Part shown: piece by piece, positions 24,055 to 35,674 of the stretch
Layout of the letters: each line of letters starts with the position of its first letter
How positions within the stretch are numbered: the stretch's first letter is position 1
Assembly (NCBI GenBank): GCA_025403435.1
Contig: JAJQZP010000409.1
Coordinates: 186,001-250,000 of the forward strand
Origin: Artocarpus heterophyllus
Taxonomy: Eukaryota > Streptophyta > Magnoliopsida > Rosales > Moraceae
Direction: 5' to 3'
Length of the DNA stretch: 64,000 bases
Notes under the pieces: generated by a model
The model's database searches: none
What the model was told of the DNA's origin: nothing
The model's input: only the letters and a program-made list of their open reading frames with translations
Translations under genes and position numbers: made by a program

Positions 24055-25400
24055 CTACAATTGAGTGATTAGCCTGTTTTGCTTGTCCAGCTGTAGCCAT
24101 AATTGCATAAGCTTGTGCTTTCCCTTTATCACTTTTTCCTCGGTTTCCTTGGCTACTACTAGCATTATTATTATTTCTCCCAGAAAAATATGGCCTTTGA
24201 TTCACTGAGCCTTGTGGAGTCGGTTGGAAGTTCTGATTAGCATAGAAATTGGAACCCTGTGGCCACTGCTGATAGTTGTACTAAGGCTGGAACCCTCAAG
24301 GTTGGGTTATTGAGACTTGGGAAGCTGGAGTGTTTTGCTGAGGCACTCCACGATTTTGACTCCCTCCCCATACAGTGGAGCCAAAATGACTTCCTTGTGG
24401 CCTTGGTGCAAAGGATGATTGTGCAGGGCGGTTAGGGCAATTCCTCCTCTGATGTCCCACTTGTCCACAGTTATGACAAGCATACGGCTGGAAACGACCG
24501 CTGCCAGAAGATCCACCACTAATAGTCACTCCACTATGCTAAATGACCTGCCCTTGTGACTTCTCCTTCTTACTTATTTTCCGCTGATGCCCACCAGAAC
24601 CCTTATACTCTCCATAGGAGTTATTTAGTTCTATCTCTGTCCGCTGTGCCACAGCTACAAGATCAAGAAAATATGTTGATGGAACAACAGCTATCATTTA
24701 TCTAATTTTTGGCCTCAGGTTATTTCTAAATTTCTCGCATCTCGCCATTGGATCCAATACAGCCTTAGGATTGTAGCGAGACAATTCTATGAATCGAGCA
24801 TGGTATTCAGCAACTATTGTATCTCCCTGCACCAGGTTTTCAAATTCTCGCATCATTGCTTGCCTATGGCTCTGAGGAATATAGGTGTTGCGAAAAATGG
24901 TTTCGAACTGCTCCCATGTGAGATTCGGCACCTCATAGTCGTCTTTCTGAAGATCCCACCATTCTTCGGCTTTACCCTCAAATATATATGTTGAAAGGCT
25001 AACCCAATACTTCCGTGGAATCCTTAAGGTGTCCAACTTCTTTTTGACCGCCTTTAGCCATTGTTCTGCTATGACTGGGTTAGGTTCTCCACTAAATGTT
25101 GGTGGTTTTTGCTTCATAAACTCCTTCAACAGAGTTAGATGTCGTTGCTCGAGATCACGAACCTCCACAGGTCTTTGCACATTTTGTAATGCTTGAAGAA
25201 TTTGTCCTAAATTATTCACTTTCGATGCAGCTGGCGGGGATTGTGTTGCCTGTCATAGTTGCTCATCTTCTTGAGCTTGTTCCATTGGTTTCGGTTGCTC
25301 AACTTCTTGAGCATGTTGAACCAGTTGTCAATGCTCAGACAATTGCATTTGACGTCTTGGTGAAATAGTTTCTACTGGCTGCGAAAATTTAACCAGGATC
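24055..25400 (-). pseudogene. Chromovirus gag with zinc knuckle and start of protease region, broken
   Basis: The retrotransposon gag core is open at 25219-24698 (for example KPPTFSGEPNPVIAEQWLKA and AEEWWDLQKDDYEVPNLTWE). A CCHC knuckle CHNCGQVGHQRRNC lies at about 24487-24445. The linker runs to ANHSIV, where copia copy 1 interrupts it at 24054/24055. Further N-terminal sequence to about 25380 is readable but carries a TGA. No clear ATG start is intact. Gag would package the element RNA. Confidence 0.87.
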
Positions 25401-25498
25401 AGTACCAAATGATGATGACATTAACACTTAACTTTAAAACTATTTCCAAAGATTAATTTTTAAGGTGGTGCTATACCCTCTAGGTTAACCGAACCTAG

Positions 25499-25510
25499 GC
25501 TCTGATACCA
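25499..25510 (-). other. Primer binding site of the chromovirus
   Basis: The minus strand reads TGGTATCAGAGC, matching the 3' end of initiator-Met tRNA, seven bases inside the 5' LTR. Confidence 0.85.
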
Positions 25511-25517
25511 AAAATTC

Positions 25518-28346
25518 TGTAACGCCCCTATGTGGGGGTTAGCAGTATTGAATAAATAAAAAAATAATTTTAAATTTCATATTATTTAAATCAATTAAAC
25601 AATGCCCATGGGTCTTTAAACAAAAATAAAAATAAAAAAAACGTTTTAAATACAAACCACAATTTTTAGTGCAGCACCAAATATATATATTACAGTCATC
25701 ATCAATATAGTACAATTCCCAAATAACTTAACACAACCATCATAAAAAAAAAAATACAACTCTTACATGTTGTAGATAAGTTACAAATAAATAAGGTCTT
25801 CTAACACGAAAACAGCAGGGTTGTTTTTGCCTATTCCTCTTCATATATGTTGCACTGAGTTCCACCTGAGAGATGAAGATATGATAGGAATGAGTATCGA
25901 CATGCCCAGTAGGGAAATCATGACTCACCTTATGGTTTATCCATTACCACATTAAAACTGCATGGTTAGTAAGTTCCATCATATTCCAGATTATGAGGTT
26001 TATTATGATCACATCTCGTGGATACCATAGTTAATCATTACCAAGTTTCATAATTACATATTTATACAAATATTACCAATCACCATTGTTCATAGGTATC
26101 CATGTTAAATAGAGTATCACTCAACTCATCGAAACCCAAGTGGGCGCACTTGATCACCCTGTAAACATTCCAAGGGTGTTTAGATGAGGAGACATTAAGC
26201 CCAGAGTCCTCACCAAGTCGATTCCTATACAGTGCATTCTGGGACTTTCAACCCAAGGAAGCGTCATCACCTTCCCCCTATTTTACCTTTTAGGGTATTC
26301 GTGCCCGAGGACGTAACTGCGGCCCTTTTTACATCTCACTATTCCTTTGTATTCAATTTTTATTTATAGAGTCAATTTTCTAACCATGCTTCTCAATTTA
26401 TAACATATGTCAAATCATTATATTCCTCACTATACAATATACATATTTTACAACATAAAACAACCAAATTTAATTTACCAAAAACCTCACAGAAGATGAG
26501 TAATAGAATCCCTACCTTCAAAGCTTAACAACAAACTTTTAATCTTGGAATTAAGTAACGTTAGCTCCACACATCGTTGACCCTAAGGCATGCATGAGGA
26601 CAATTAAAACTAAAGCACAACGTATAATCACATTCATAAGTGAATTATGTGTAAACCCATCTACTAGTGCCATTAAAGTTTTTTTTTATGCAATTGTTCT
26701 TTAAATACCAAGTAAACAATTTTTATCTTAAACACAATATAACATACATACAAGTGATTTACATGTTTTAATCTCTAATAAGAATTCATAAATCATTTAG
26801 GATAGTATTGGAAAGGTTGCAAGACATTAAGGGACTAGAAAGTGAGCAAAGTTGGGTTCTTGATTCAAGTTAATAGCTGGTATACCATGGCAAATTGGTG
26901 GTATACTTTTTCAAAAAGGTGGGTTCACTATCTACAATCAACACACGGGTTAACAGGTAGTTTACTTAAGGTAGACGGGTGGTTTACTACCACTAGCAGG
27001 TTTACTACTTTCTAATCTAAAAATTGAAAAATTCATAGAAATTAAAATACAACTCCGATTTAGGTTCATGATAGCTCGTTGGAAAGCTTAGGATGTCTAG
27101 TTTTTAAATTTGAAACCAATTTACAAAATTTATTTTCATTTAACTCCAGAATTTTAAGAAAGAGCTACTGCCTGTAGAGGTATTACAAAGTTCATGGAAT
27201 GTCAAGTTTTTCTTTAACTCAAAGCATATTATCCTTGTTCAAAATCTCAAAACCATTCCAAAATATGCAACATGCATTATATAATCACAATAAATATATT
27301 CTCATGAGTTTTATACCAAAATCATTATCAAATTATATCTCTAGCCTTTCTTGTAATTAATGATGAAAACATGCTTAAGTTTGCTCTTTAAGCTCAAAAT
27401 ATTAGAACGTCAATCTTAAAGTTATGAAAACCTATTTTAAACATTCCTAGCATGTTTCTAACATTGTTGTCAAACTAAAATAAAGGTTGGTTGTAACTCA
27501 AGACTCAAGTTTTTGTTCATAAATGTTCAAGGATGCATGTTAACATAACTAGAAATTTGCATGAATTTTGAACATGAAAATTATGCATTAAACATGGAGA
27601 AAACACATACTAAAAACTAAGTTTAGATTAAAGAAAACCTACCTCAAAACTCCTTTGAAAAGTACCAAAGTTTGGGTTAAAAGTCAAGCTTGAATTAACT
27701 CTAAAACCGCCTCAACCATGGTTGGGAATTATAATTGTCTTGGCCACAAAGAGAGCTTTGTGCTCTATGTCTTTAGTTAGAAATTGTAGTGAGAAAGGGA
27801 GAGAATGAGAAACTAGAGAAGAAGGTGGTGATGGTTAAATAAAAAGATATCAAAATGCTTGAGAGGAAGGAGAAGTTTACGAGGAAAGTTGTAAGAAGAA
27901 ACAAAAGTGTATTAAAAGAAAATATCATCATGTCTCCCATGGAGACTTTTAGCAATTAATGCCAACATAATTAAGGGGACAATTGGAGTGAGTTATGGAA
28001 GGAGATAAGGAAAGAATTAAATAGGTGGTTGAGAAATATCTCCATGTCTTCTATTAATTGAGGGAAAATTAATTCCATGTCTTATTCGGAGAATTTAACA
28101 AAATGAGAAGAAGGCTACATAATTGAGCATTAATTTAGGGAGACAAGATTGGTAGAAGTAAGTATTGGTAAATTTTGAATGTTTCTTATGAAGACTTGGT
28201 AAGAAAATACTAAAGTGGTATTTTTTTTTTTATGATTGAAACAACATAGACAAACTTGATAATTTTAAATACTATAAAATTTTAAATTGTCACATTTTAT
28301 TCATTAAATTTTACAAAATTATGCCCGTTAAAATACGGGTGTTACA
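25518..28346 (-). repeat. 5' LTR of the chromovirus
   Basis: 2829 bp with the same ends as the 3' LTR. It is followed at 28347-28351 by the second GGCTG target-site copy. Confidence 0.92.
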
Positions 28347-28351
28347 GGCTG

Positions 28352-29176
28352 GGATCATGCCAAGCTAAGCAGGACCGCTGGGGGCAAATGCTGACTGATG
28401 GATTGGTCTAGGTATGTTGATTTGACGGCTGCTGCAATGGCACATGCGGGGAAGGCAACACTGAATCCGAAGGCTGGTTCTAAATTAGTGGGGGACAGCT
28501 AGCACGAGGTGGATGGCCTGGATTGATTCGACAGCTTGATCATGCAGTCTAGGGCTTGCCATGTGCCCTTCTTATTTAATTTAAATTTAATTTGATTTCT
28601 TGTGCAATTGAGGTCTGTTTTTGCCTTTTTTGCGTTGTTTTATTCCGTTTTTTCTCTAGATTTTAAATCTAAAATTAACAAAAGCAATAAAATTAATTAT
28701 TTTACAAAGAAAATATTCACAATAATTTAAAAAATATTTATTTTACAACAAAATACACAAAATAATTACAAACTTATAAAATTTCAGTCTATTTTGGTTT
28801 GACACTAATATAATTTTTAAGACCCGAAAATATTTTTAGAAATTACTAAAAATATTATAAAACATATTTACAAACTAAAAACTTATTTACAAACACTTTA
28901 AGACTTAAAATAAAATCATACATATTTATTCTTATGGTTACAATTGTTTACAAACTAAACACATATTTAACACACAAAAACAATTCTAAAAATTAAAAAA
29001 ATATATTATTAAACCTAAAAAACACACTAAAAATAGATTATTAGACATATTTACATACTAAGACATAAAAATACTTTTTAACACAAAATGCTATTAATTA
29101 TAGGATTTAATGACAAATAAAAATGTAAAATAAATTATTTTAGCGTTAGAAAATGTGCATTTTTATGTGTTCATCA
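28352..29176 (-). repeat. 3' LTR of the Athila/Tat-like element, proximal piece
   Basis: Matches about 33776-34576. It ends TTCATCA on the plus strand, next to a purine-rich minus-strand tract (GGTCGAGGGTG) that would be the polypurine tract. Confidence 0.8.
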
Positions 29177-31250
29177 CACCCTCGACCAACTTATTGCTAG
29201 TCTCTAGCAATTAAAGTGATAAAATTTTGAAATGATTTACCATTTAACTCTAATTTGACTTACCTAACTAAATGGACTAACAAAGCAAAAATTTTATTTG
29301 AATAATTATATGCTATTTAACAACATGTATGCAAGCCAGACTTAGTACAAAAAGAAATAATAAATAATTATGAAGTTTTATTAAAAACTAAGAATAAGAT
29401 TATTATGATATTTTGATTCAAATCACTCCTATAAGCAGCAACATTTCAAATTTATTTATTTAGAATAATTAAAAAGCATAATTATAAAACAAAAATATAA
29501 ACAAAATTTAAACTTTACAACTGCTATGGATAGTATAATGTTTGGCTCCCTTAAGCTTTCTCTATAAACCATTTAATGAACTTTAGGTTAGTAACTCCCA
29601 GACCATTTGGCCTAAGGTACTAGGTGTTGAAGCACCCCTTAAAGCTTATTCACTCAAGTTAAAAAGGCTACAAAACTAAGCTTATTCAACTTTATTCATT
29701 AATCCATAACTTTGCATACTTTATTTATTTACAATTCTTTTAATGTCTTTTTATTTCTTTTCAATTAATTACTTAATTAATTCTGAAAATGTTACTGCCC
29801 TTAACTGTTCGTCTTCACAAAATAACAAAATTAAAATATTCATAACTTTAACTTACCACTACAATTAAGCATTACAATGAGCGTGTGAAAAGAATGGCTT
29901 ACAAATACTTCAAAAAATAAACACATAAAAATGTTAAATAAAACCAAAGTTTTGAGTTTCCATAAAGTTAGATAATTCCAAGAATAGAAAAATGATATTA
30001 CATTAATAAGAAATTCAAAAATCAAACAAAATAATAACACGTTAATTACTAAGAAACTAATATTTACAAAACATTTTTTTTATTTTTTAATTTTCTTTTT
30101 AATGACTTTTGATAAAAACTTACAAAATAGCATACAAAAACACAAAATACACAAAAATCTAGAGCAAAAACCAAAAAAGTGAGCAAAAATTGAAAAATTT
30201 TGGCATAATTTTCGCACAATAGTGATGCACAACCCTCTCCCTCTAACCTAAATTATGCATTGTCCCCACTGTATAAAAAAGAATTGTACAAGTAGCAAAA
30301 AAGTTACCTAAATCAGCACAATTGCAAAAATGATCTGTAACAAACTTAACAAACCAAACTAAAACAATATATTACAAACTGGGTCTTTTAAAGTCAGATT
30401 CTCAAGACTTTATTTTTTGTTTGAAAACTAAAATTACTTATCACATTCTTCAAAACACGTGTCAAGAGACCTCAAATACAGAATACCTACTAATTAAAAT
30501 GACTATATCCTCCTTAATCTCAGTCATTTTAAATGAATTATTAAGTGATTTAATTTCAAAGATTTTTTTTTCTCTTTTTAAAGAAATTTAAAATGCAAAG
30601 CCAAAGCGCATATTTTTTTATTGAAAATTTATTTGAAATTTTGAAAAATTGCATCTACAAAATCAAACCCATTAGAATGTGTCTCGAGAGCAAATTGAAA
30701 ATAGTTTAACTTCATAACTCAACTATTTAAAACAAATTTAATTTTTAGCCTTCATTTTAAATTTTTAGAATAAATCTCAACATTTTTTTATTATTTTTAA
30801 AAGAAAATTAAAATAGCACACAACAATACACAAAATTATTTTACAAAATATAGTACAAATAAGGGAAGGTAAAGATATTAATTTGAAAGTGTTTTTCCAT
30901 CGTTTAATGCTCTGAATTTAGAAAATCTTCCTTCCAGCTTTGCTTTTGGTGAACAATCGCCAAAGAGCGACTTCCCCCCATAGTATATGTCAAAAGACAC
31001 CACATATGGGTCTTTTGTAAGCATTCCCTAAAGATTGGCAAAATATAGAACATTTAAACTTGCAAAACTTGGACTCATTTTACGTTCTTGATAATCCCTG
31101 AAAATGATGCTAGAGGTGGTAGAGGAGGTGGTGGCTACATAGGATCTCAGTAAAATAGTCTTTGGTGAACTTTTATGGCGACTGAGGTTGAGAACCTAGG
31201 ACTAAAGGTGATGATTATTTCTCTTCTACAGCTAAGTCTTTATTCTTTTC
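29177..31250 (-). other. Non-coding interior of the Athila/Tat-like element
   Basis: AT-rich with no recognisable pol domain on either strand. The expected 4-5 kb of protease-RT-integrase is missing. Confidence 0.6.
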
Positions 31251-31259
31251 CTCACATTC

Positions 31260-31990
31260 CTATCCTAATGTTTGTTCGTCAAAATAGGTGGATTCCAAAT
31301 ATTCCTCTTCTATGGTTAGGTCAATTCTTTCTTCCTTACCTAAATAATCTTCTTCAAACAACTGGAAAGGTTGCTTAATTGGCTCAATAGGTTCATCTAA
31401 GTGACTATTTTGTGCTAAGATATCTTTTTCATAGATGGTTTTATTTTGTTTTACCTTGACACTAATTGACACAAAGGAGTTTTTATTTCCTTTTGGTCTT
31501 TTTGTAGTTCACTCAATTTTTTTTGGATAAATTTTCTGAGATTCTTTCTGTCATTTCTATAAACTCTGCTAGGGCTTCCTTCCAACTTTCCTTTTTCAGA
31601 TTTCTCGAAGAATTATTAGGTTGAAAGGACGGTTCTAAAGTTTGGGTGTTAGGCCAAGGTTCTGAATTATTCTCTCTTCTTACATTGTTCCTACTATTTT
31701 TTATCCAATAATCAAATTTGGCCATGTCTTCTATCATAAAATAGTTTTCATCAACGGTTTGTTGGTAAAAAGTAATGGTACCATCTCCTCTCTATCTAAT
31801 TTCTTGTTTTAGGACTTGACCTATTTATGAAAACTTCTAACAGATATTCCCTAGAAAAGCCACAGTGAGGGAACCTATCTAGCAAGTCTTTATATCTCCA
31901 CTAAGCACTATAAAATGGTTCCAAGTGTTTTTGAGAAAAACTTGCAATAAAATGTCGATGAATTTCCGAGAACATTTTTTTATTCTTTTT
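31260..31990 (-). pseudogene. Gag remnant of the Athila/Tat-like element
   Basis: At about 31985-31830 the minus strand encodes EIHRHFIASFSQKHLEPFYS, then a stop, then WRYKDLLDRFPHCGF. This matches the FYEAWERFKDLLRRCPHHGF-type block of plant Athila/Tat gag. Two later open stretches (31737-31513, 31472-31260) are acidic and hydrophilic and fit the gag C-terminal half. Stops and a frame change separate the pieces. Confidence 0.6.
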
Positions 31991-32120
31991 TTTATTTTTT
32001 ATTTTCTTTTGAAATTCTTTACCGAAAAATTTTCAAGCTGAATAATACTAGATTAATCAGATTCATAGATCGTTGGAGTCACAGTGGACACACTTAGAAT
32101 TCCCAATTTCATTAGTTAAA

Positions 32121-32165
32121 GGTTTTAGCCTTGTGGTCATGGGATCGAATCCCAACAGCGGGCCT
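32121..32165 (+). other. tRNA-like or SINE-like fragment
   Basis: GGGATCGAATCCC at 32140-32152 resembles a tRNA T-arm/B-box with its stem, and the following CAACAGCGGGCC resembles tRNA-derived SINE bodies. No A-box or full cloverleaf is seen, so this is not called a tRNA gene. Confidence 0.3.
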
Positions 32166-32282
32166 TTTTGATAGAATCTGATAAATTTTGCGATTACCTA
32201 AACTTGCAAAACAAAAGACAAGATTCTAAGCTTTTCATTTTCCAGACCAGATACAGTAGTGACTGAAAAGCATCTGCCTTTT

Positions 32283-32345
32283 TTTAATCTTTAATTTTTA
32301 TTTTTTTAATTTTTTTTAATTTTTTTAATTTATTATTATTTTTGA
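32283..32345 (+). repeat. T-rich low-complexity run
   Basis: Alternating T-runs and TTTAA motifs. Confidence 0.7.
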
Positions 32346-32462
32346 ATAATAAACACACTAATTAAAACAAGAAAATAATCAAAATAATATTTACAAAGGA
32401 TTGGGATAGATCACTTACCTATTTTTCTACTTAATTTAGCAATCTGACAAAGTGACAGTACC

Positions 32463-32480
32463 TCCCCAACAATGGTGCCA
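32463..32480 (-). other. Primer binding site of the Athila/Tat-like element
   Basis: The minus strand reads TGGCACCATTGTTGGGGA, six bases inside the 5' LTR. It resembles the TGGCGCCGTTGCCGGGGA-type site. Confidence 0.65.
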
Positions 32481-32486
32481 AATTTT

Positions 32487-34576
32487 TGTATGTATCGCCC
32501 AAAATGATTCTTCAAACGTAAATGTATGTAGTATACAAAAGTTGTCGTATCCATAAAGAGGTGGGTTTTTGAAAGTTGACAATTTAATAGTTGAAAAGGC
32601 AAGGGTGATTTTAACAAGATTTTAAAGAAAAAATATTTTTTTAACAATTTTAAATAAGATTTTAATCATAAAATTAAAACGGTGAAGCTTTAAGAATCTC
32701 TTATATATTTCGTAACTGATATGGAAGTTTAACTTTAAATAATTATCTAGAGCATTTGATTTGTTATATATTTTTCTCATTAATTACAAGCACTTTTACT
32801 AGTTCTATAAGTCACCTAAAGCGATAATATAGCAATCTATAATGCAGTAAGAGTTTTTCTATAAAAAGTAGCAAAATAATCATCTCTCATTAATGATTTG
32901 GTACACTAACTATGAAAATTATGACTGCTATCAATACAATTATAATTAACATAATTTTGAAATAGAAAAGATAATCACAAATCAAAATTATTATATTTAA
33001 ATGGAATAAAATTTTTGTGTTAATTTAGACAGCACCTCATCTTATGAAATATCTAAAATCAACAATATAATAAGTCATACTATAGTAAAAGACATTCCAT
33101 AAAATTTAGCATTATTTCATTATTATTAATATTAATTATACAACATAATTAAATTGAATAAACAAAGCATGATTGAATTTATGTAAAAATAGGCAACATA
33201 ACAACATTAACAATAATTACTAAAAAACTTGAAAATATAATATTTATTCCAAAAAAATAAGCATTACAAAGCATATATAGAGCTAAAAACCATACCAAAG
33301 CACTATACGTATAAGATCATCTCTCTACCTCACCAAACTCTCTTCATTAATTTAGGCATTGTTTAAATATTAAAAGTGGGTCGGGGGAATACCCTAACAG
33401 CATCTCCTCCAAAAAGAGGTACTATTGAGTCAACTCAACAGTTGAAAGAGGGGAAGAAATGGCCAAAAGGACGTGGAGGTGAAGGAAGAAATGCCCAAAA
33501 GGCCTTAGGTGTAAGGGGGAGCTTGGTATTTTTAGGGGAAGGAATATGTACTGTTTATATATATTTTTATTATTTTTTATATTTTATTTATTTATTTTTA
33601 TTTTCTTTTTCACTACTAAGCAAATCAATGTTTCTAATTAATATTTTTTTCTTTCTTCTCTGTGTTTTAACATTTTTCATTGTGCAAATTACAGCTCAAG
33701 ATTTGGTATAGCACTAGTACGAGACAGACGATTTGCAGCTTTTGGATGTGTTGACCGAAGATTGGGTGAATGGTCAGGATCACGCCAAGCTGAGTAGAAC
33801 CGCTGGCTATGAATGCTAGCCGATGGATTGGTCTAGCATGCTGATCTGACGGCAACTACAATGCGCGCACATGGGAAAGGCAACATCGAATCTGAAGGCT
33901 AGTGTTGACTTAGTGGGGGACAGCTGGCACAAGTTGGATGGCCCGGATTGATTCAATGGCTTGATCGTGAGGTCTAGGCTTTGTCACGTGTCCTTTTTAA
34001 AATTTAAATTTCTTTTGATTTCATGTGCATTTGAGGCCCCTTTTTGCGTTGTTTTTCTCCACTTTTTCTCTAGATTTTAAATCTAAACTTAACAAACACA
34101 CTCAAATTAATTATTTTACAAAAAAAAATATTCACACTAATCTAAAAAATATTTATTTTAAAATAAACACATAAAAATAATTTCAAACTTTTAAAATTCT
34201 AATCTCTTTCGATTTGACGCAGATTGATTTTTAAGACTCGAAAATATTTTCAGAAATTATTAAAAATATTTACAAACTAAAACTTATTCACACATACTTG
34301 AAGACTAAAAATAAAATTACACAAATTTATTTTTATAGTTTCAATTATTTAAAAACTAAACACATATTTAACATACCGAAACGACTCTAAAAATGATCAA
34401 AAATATTATTAAACATAAAAACACACTAAAAATACATTATTAAACATATTTCCACACTAAGACATAAAAATACTTATTAACACCAACATGGTATTAATTA
34501 GAGGATTTAATGACAAATTATAATGCAAAATTAATGATTTTAGCTTTAGAAAATGTGCATTTTTATGTGTTCATCT
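32487..34576 (-). repeat. 5' LTR of the Athila/Tat-like element
   Basis: 2090 bp, uninterrupted. It is markedly diverged from the split partner, consistent with this being the oldest insertion in the tower. Confidence 0.8.
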
Positions 34577-34650
34577 AGTGTTATATATTCTCAAGTTTTA
34601 GTTTGTTTTCTTTCAATAAAGGCATGATCTTTTTCGTCTTTATAGCATTT

Positions 34651-35084
34651 CACTATAGGAAAACAACCCTTAAGCGTGACATATATAGCAATGACATGTT
34701 GTTGCTAAAGATTGTATAAATTTTGGGACATAATCTCATTGGAAGAGTAAATATATGCCCCCAAAAAAAGACTTTTAGCATTGACAAAAAGTTTGGAGTG
34801 AAGCGTAGAGCTATTCATGCATGAAATTGCGAGTTGGCATGCAATAAAGACTTTTTAGCAACGACACAAAGTCAAATTTTTTGGTGGTAATTACCAAGCA
34901 GTCAGAAGATTTTTTAAGACTTTTAGCGACAACACATATCGTTACTAAAAGTCTTGTCAATGTGATAAATTTGTTTTAATATGTTTAATCAAAATGATGT
35001 TGTAGGGTAAGTTTATAGTGATGAAATTCAGAATTTTGATAAAAGTTTACTTTATATCACCTCTAGCCCGACTAGTTTTCCTAT
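34651..35084 (+). mobile_element. CACTA-like (En/Spm) remnant or MITE
   Basis: The left end reads CACTATAGGAAAACAA, close to the CACTACAAGAAAA ends of plant CACTA transposons. Subterminal motifs resembling TTTTAGC(G/A)AC recur in both orientations (34768, 34849, 34918-34950). The right end keeps only TTTTCCTAT (35076-35084), a 9-bp inverted match lacking the final AGTG. No transposase is present. Confidence 0.4.
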
Positions 35085-35124
35085 TTTAAGAACTCTCTCT
35101 ACCACTTTTTTTTTCCTGTCATTT

Positions 35125-35450
35125 GTTGTCGAGCCTCCTCGCTGCTTGCCCTCATGCCACTGGCCTCATCCACCCCTCCTCTTTCTCTAGCCCTCTCCTC
35201 GCTCTGCCGTCGGCCCCTTTGCTGTCTGTCACCTAGCCTCCCCGCCGCCTGCCCTCTTCACTGCCGGCCTCAATAGCCCCATCCTCTCTCTCTTTTTAGC
35301 CCTATTCCTGCTTTGTTGCCGGCCCCTTTTCACTGTTTATCGCTATCCTTGTCGCTTGCCCTCCCAGTCGCCTTCCTTCTTGCTACTGACCTCATTCGCT
35401 CCCTCCTCACTCTTTCTCTCTGTCCCTCTCTCTCTACCCTAACTCTTGCT
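35125..35450. repeat. CT-rich tandem repeat, about 105 bp, three degenerate copies
   Basis: Copies start near 35130, 35232 and 35342. Each carries a CCTCCYCGCYGCYTGCCCT-like block, a CACTGGCCTCATC-like block and a CTCTTTCTCTAGCCCT-like block. The open frame across it is a composition effect. Confidence 0.6.
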
Positions 35451-35520
35451 ATCAGCTGCCACTGTGGCATGCCGTTTGATGGTGCTTCCTCATTGTCTGG
35501 TCATTGGTTATTGTGGTAAT

Positions 35521-35674
35521 TAAAATGTGAGTTTTGCTTTTTGAATTTATTTGGTTTAATTTATTAGTTTTAATTTGTTAGATTGTTGATAATGTGGTGA
35601 TTAGATTATGTTTATATTTGGTTGTATTTGGAATATTTTGTATTTATATTTGGTTTTTAGCTTTAAATATGTTT
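35521..35674. other. Short AT-rich flank
   Basis: T-rich sequence between the CT-rich repeat and the second chromovirus LTR; no feature is seen. Confidence 0.5.

Larger units (their letters stand above)
8246..28346 (-). mobile_element. Ty3/gypsy chromovirus (Tekay/Del-like), decayed, interrupted by a copia element
   Basis: LTRs of 2.82 kb lie at 25518-28346 (5') and 8246-11069 (3'), both TGTAAC...GTTACA, with perfect TSD GGCTG. By eye they differ at roughly 4-6 percent of sites. The order on the minus strand is 5' LTR, primer site, gag with zinc knuckle, protease remnant, RT, RNase H, integrase, chromodomain, polypurine tract and 3' LTR, which is the Ty3/gypsy order. Several stops and frame changes disable it. 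The copia element at 14328-24054 interrupts the protease. Confidence 0.92.
6985..34576 (-). mobile_element. Decayed Athila/Tat-like Ty3/gypsy element without pol, host of the first nested tower
   Basis: Two direct repeats start TGTATGTATCG and end near TGTGTTCATC(A/T). The left copy is 6985-8245 joined to 28352-29176, split by the chromovirus, and the right copy is 32487-34576. Flanking pentamers GGTGT (6980-6984) and AGTGT (34577-34581) differ by one base, consistent with an old TSD. On the minus strand the primer site abutting the right LTR reads TGGCACCATTGTTGGGGA, close to the TGGCGCC-type site of Athila/Tat elements. The internal region is only 3.3 kb and holds gag remnants but no protease, reverse transcriptase or integrase. 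It is therefore a deletion derivative. Clade assignment rests on primer site and gag remnant only. Confidence 0.75.

Noticed and set aside
32140..32152. Complete tRNA gene
   Set aside because: Only a T-arm-like hairpin is seen; no acceptor stem pairing, D-arm or anticodon arm could be built.
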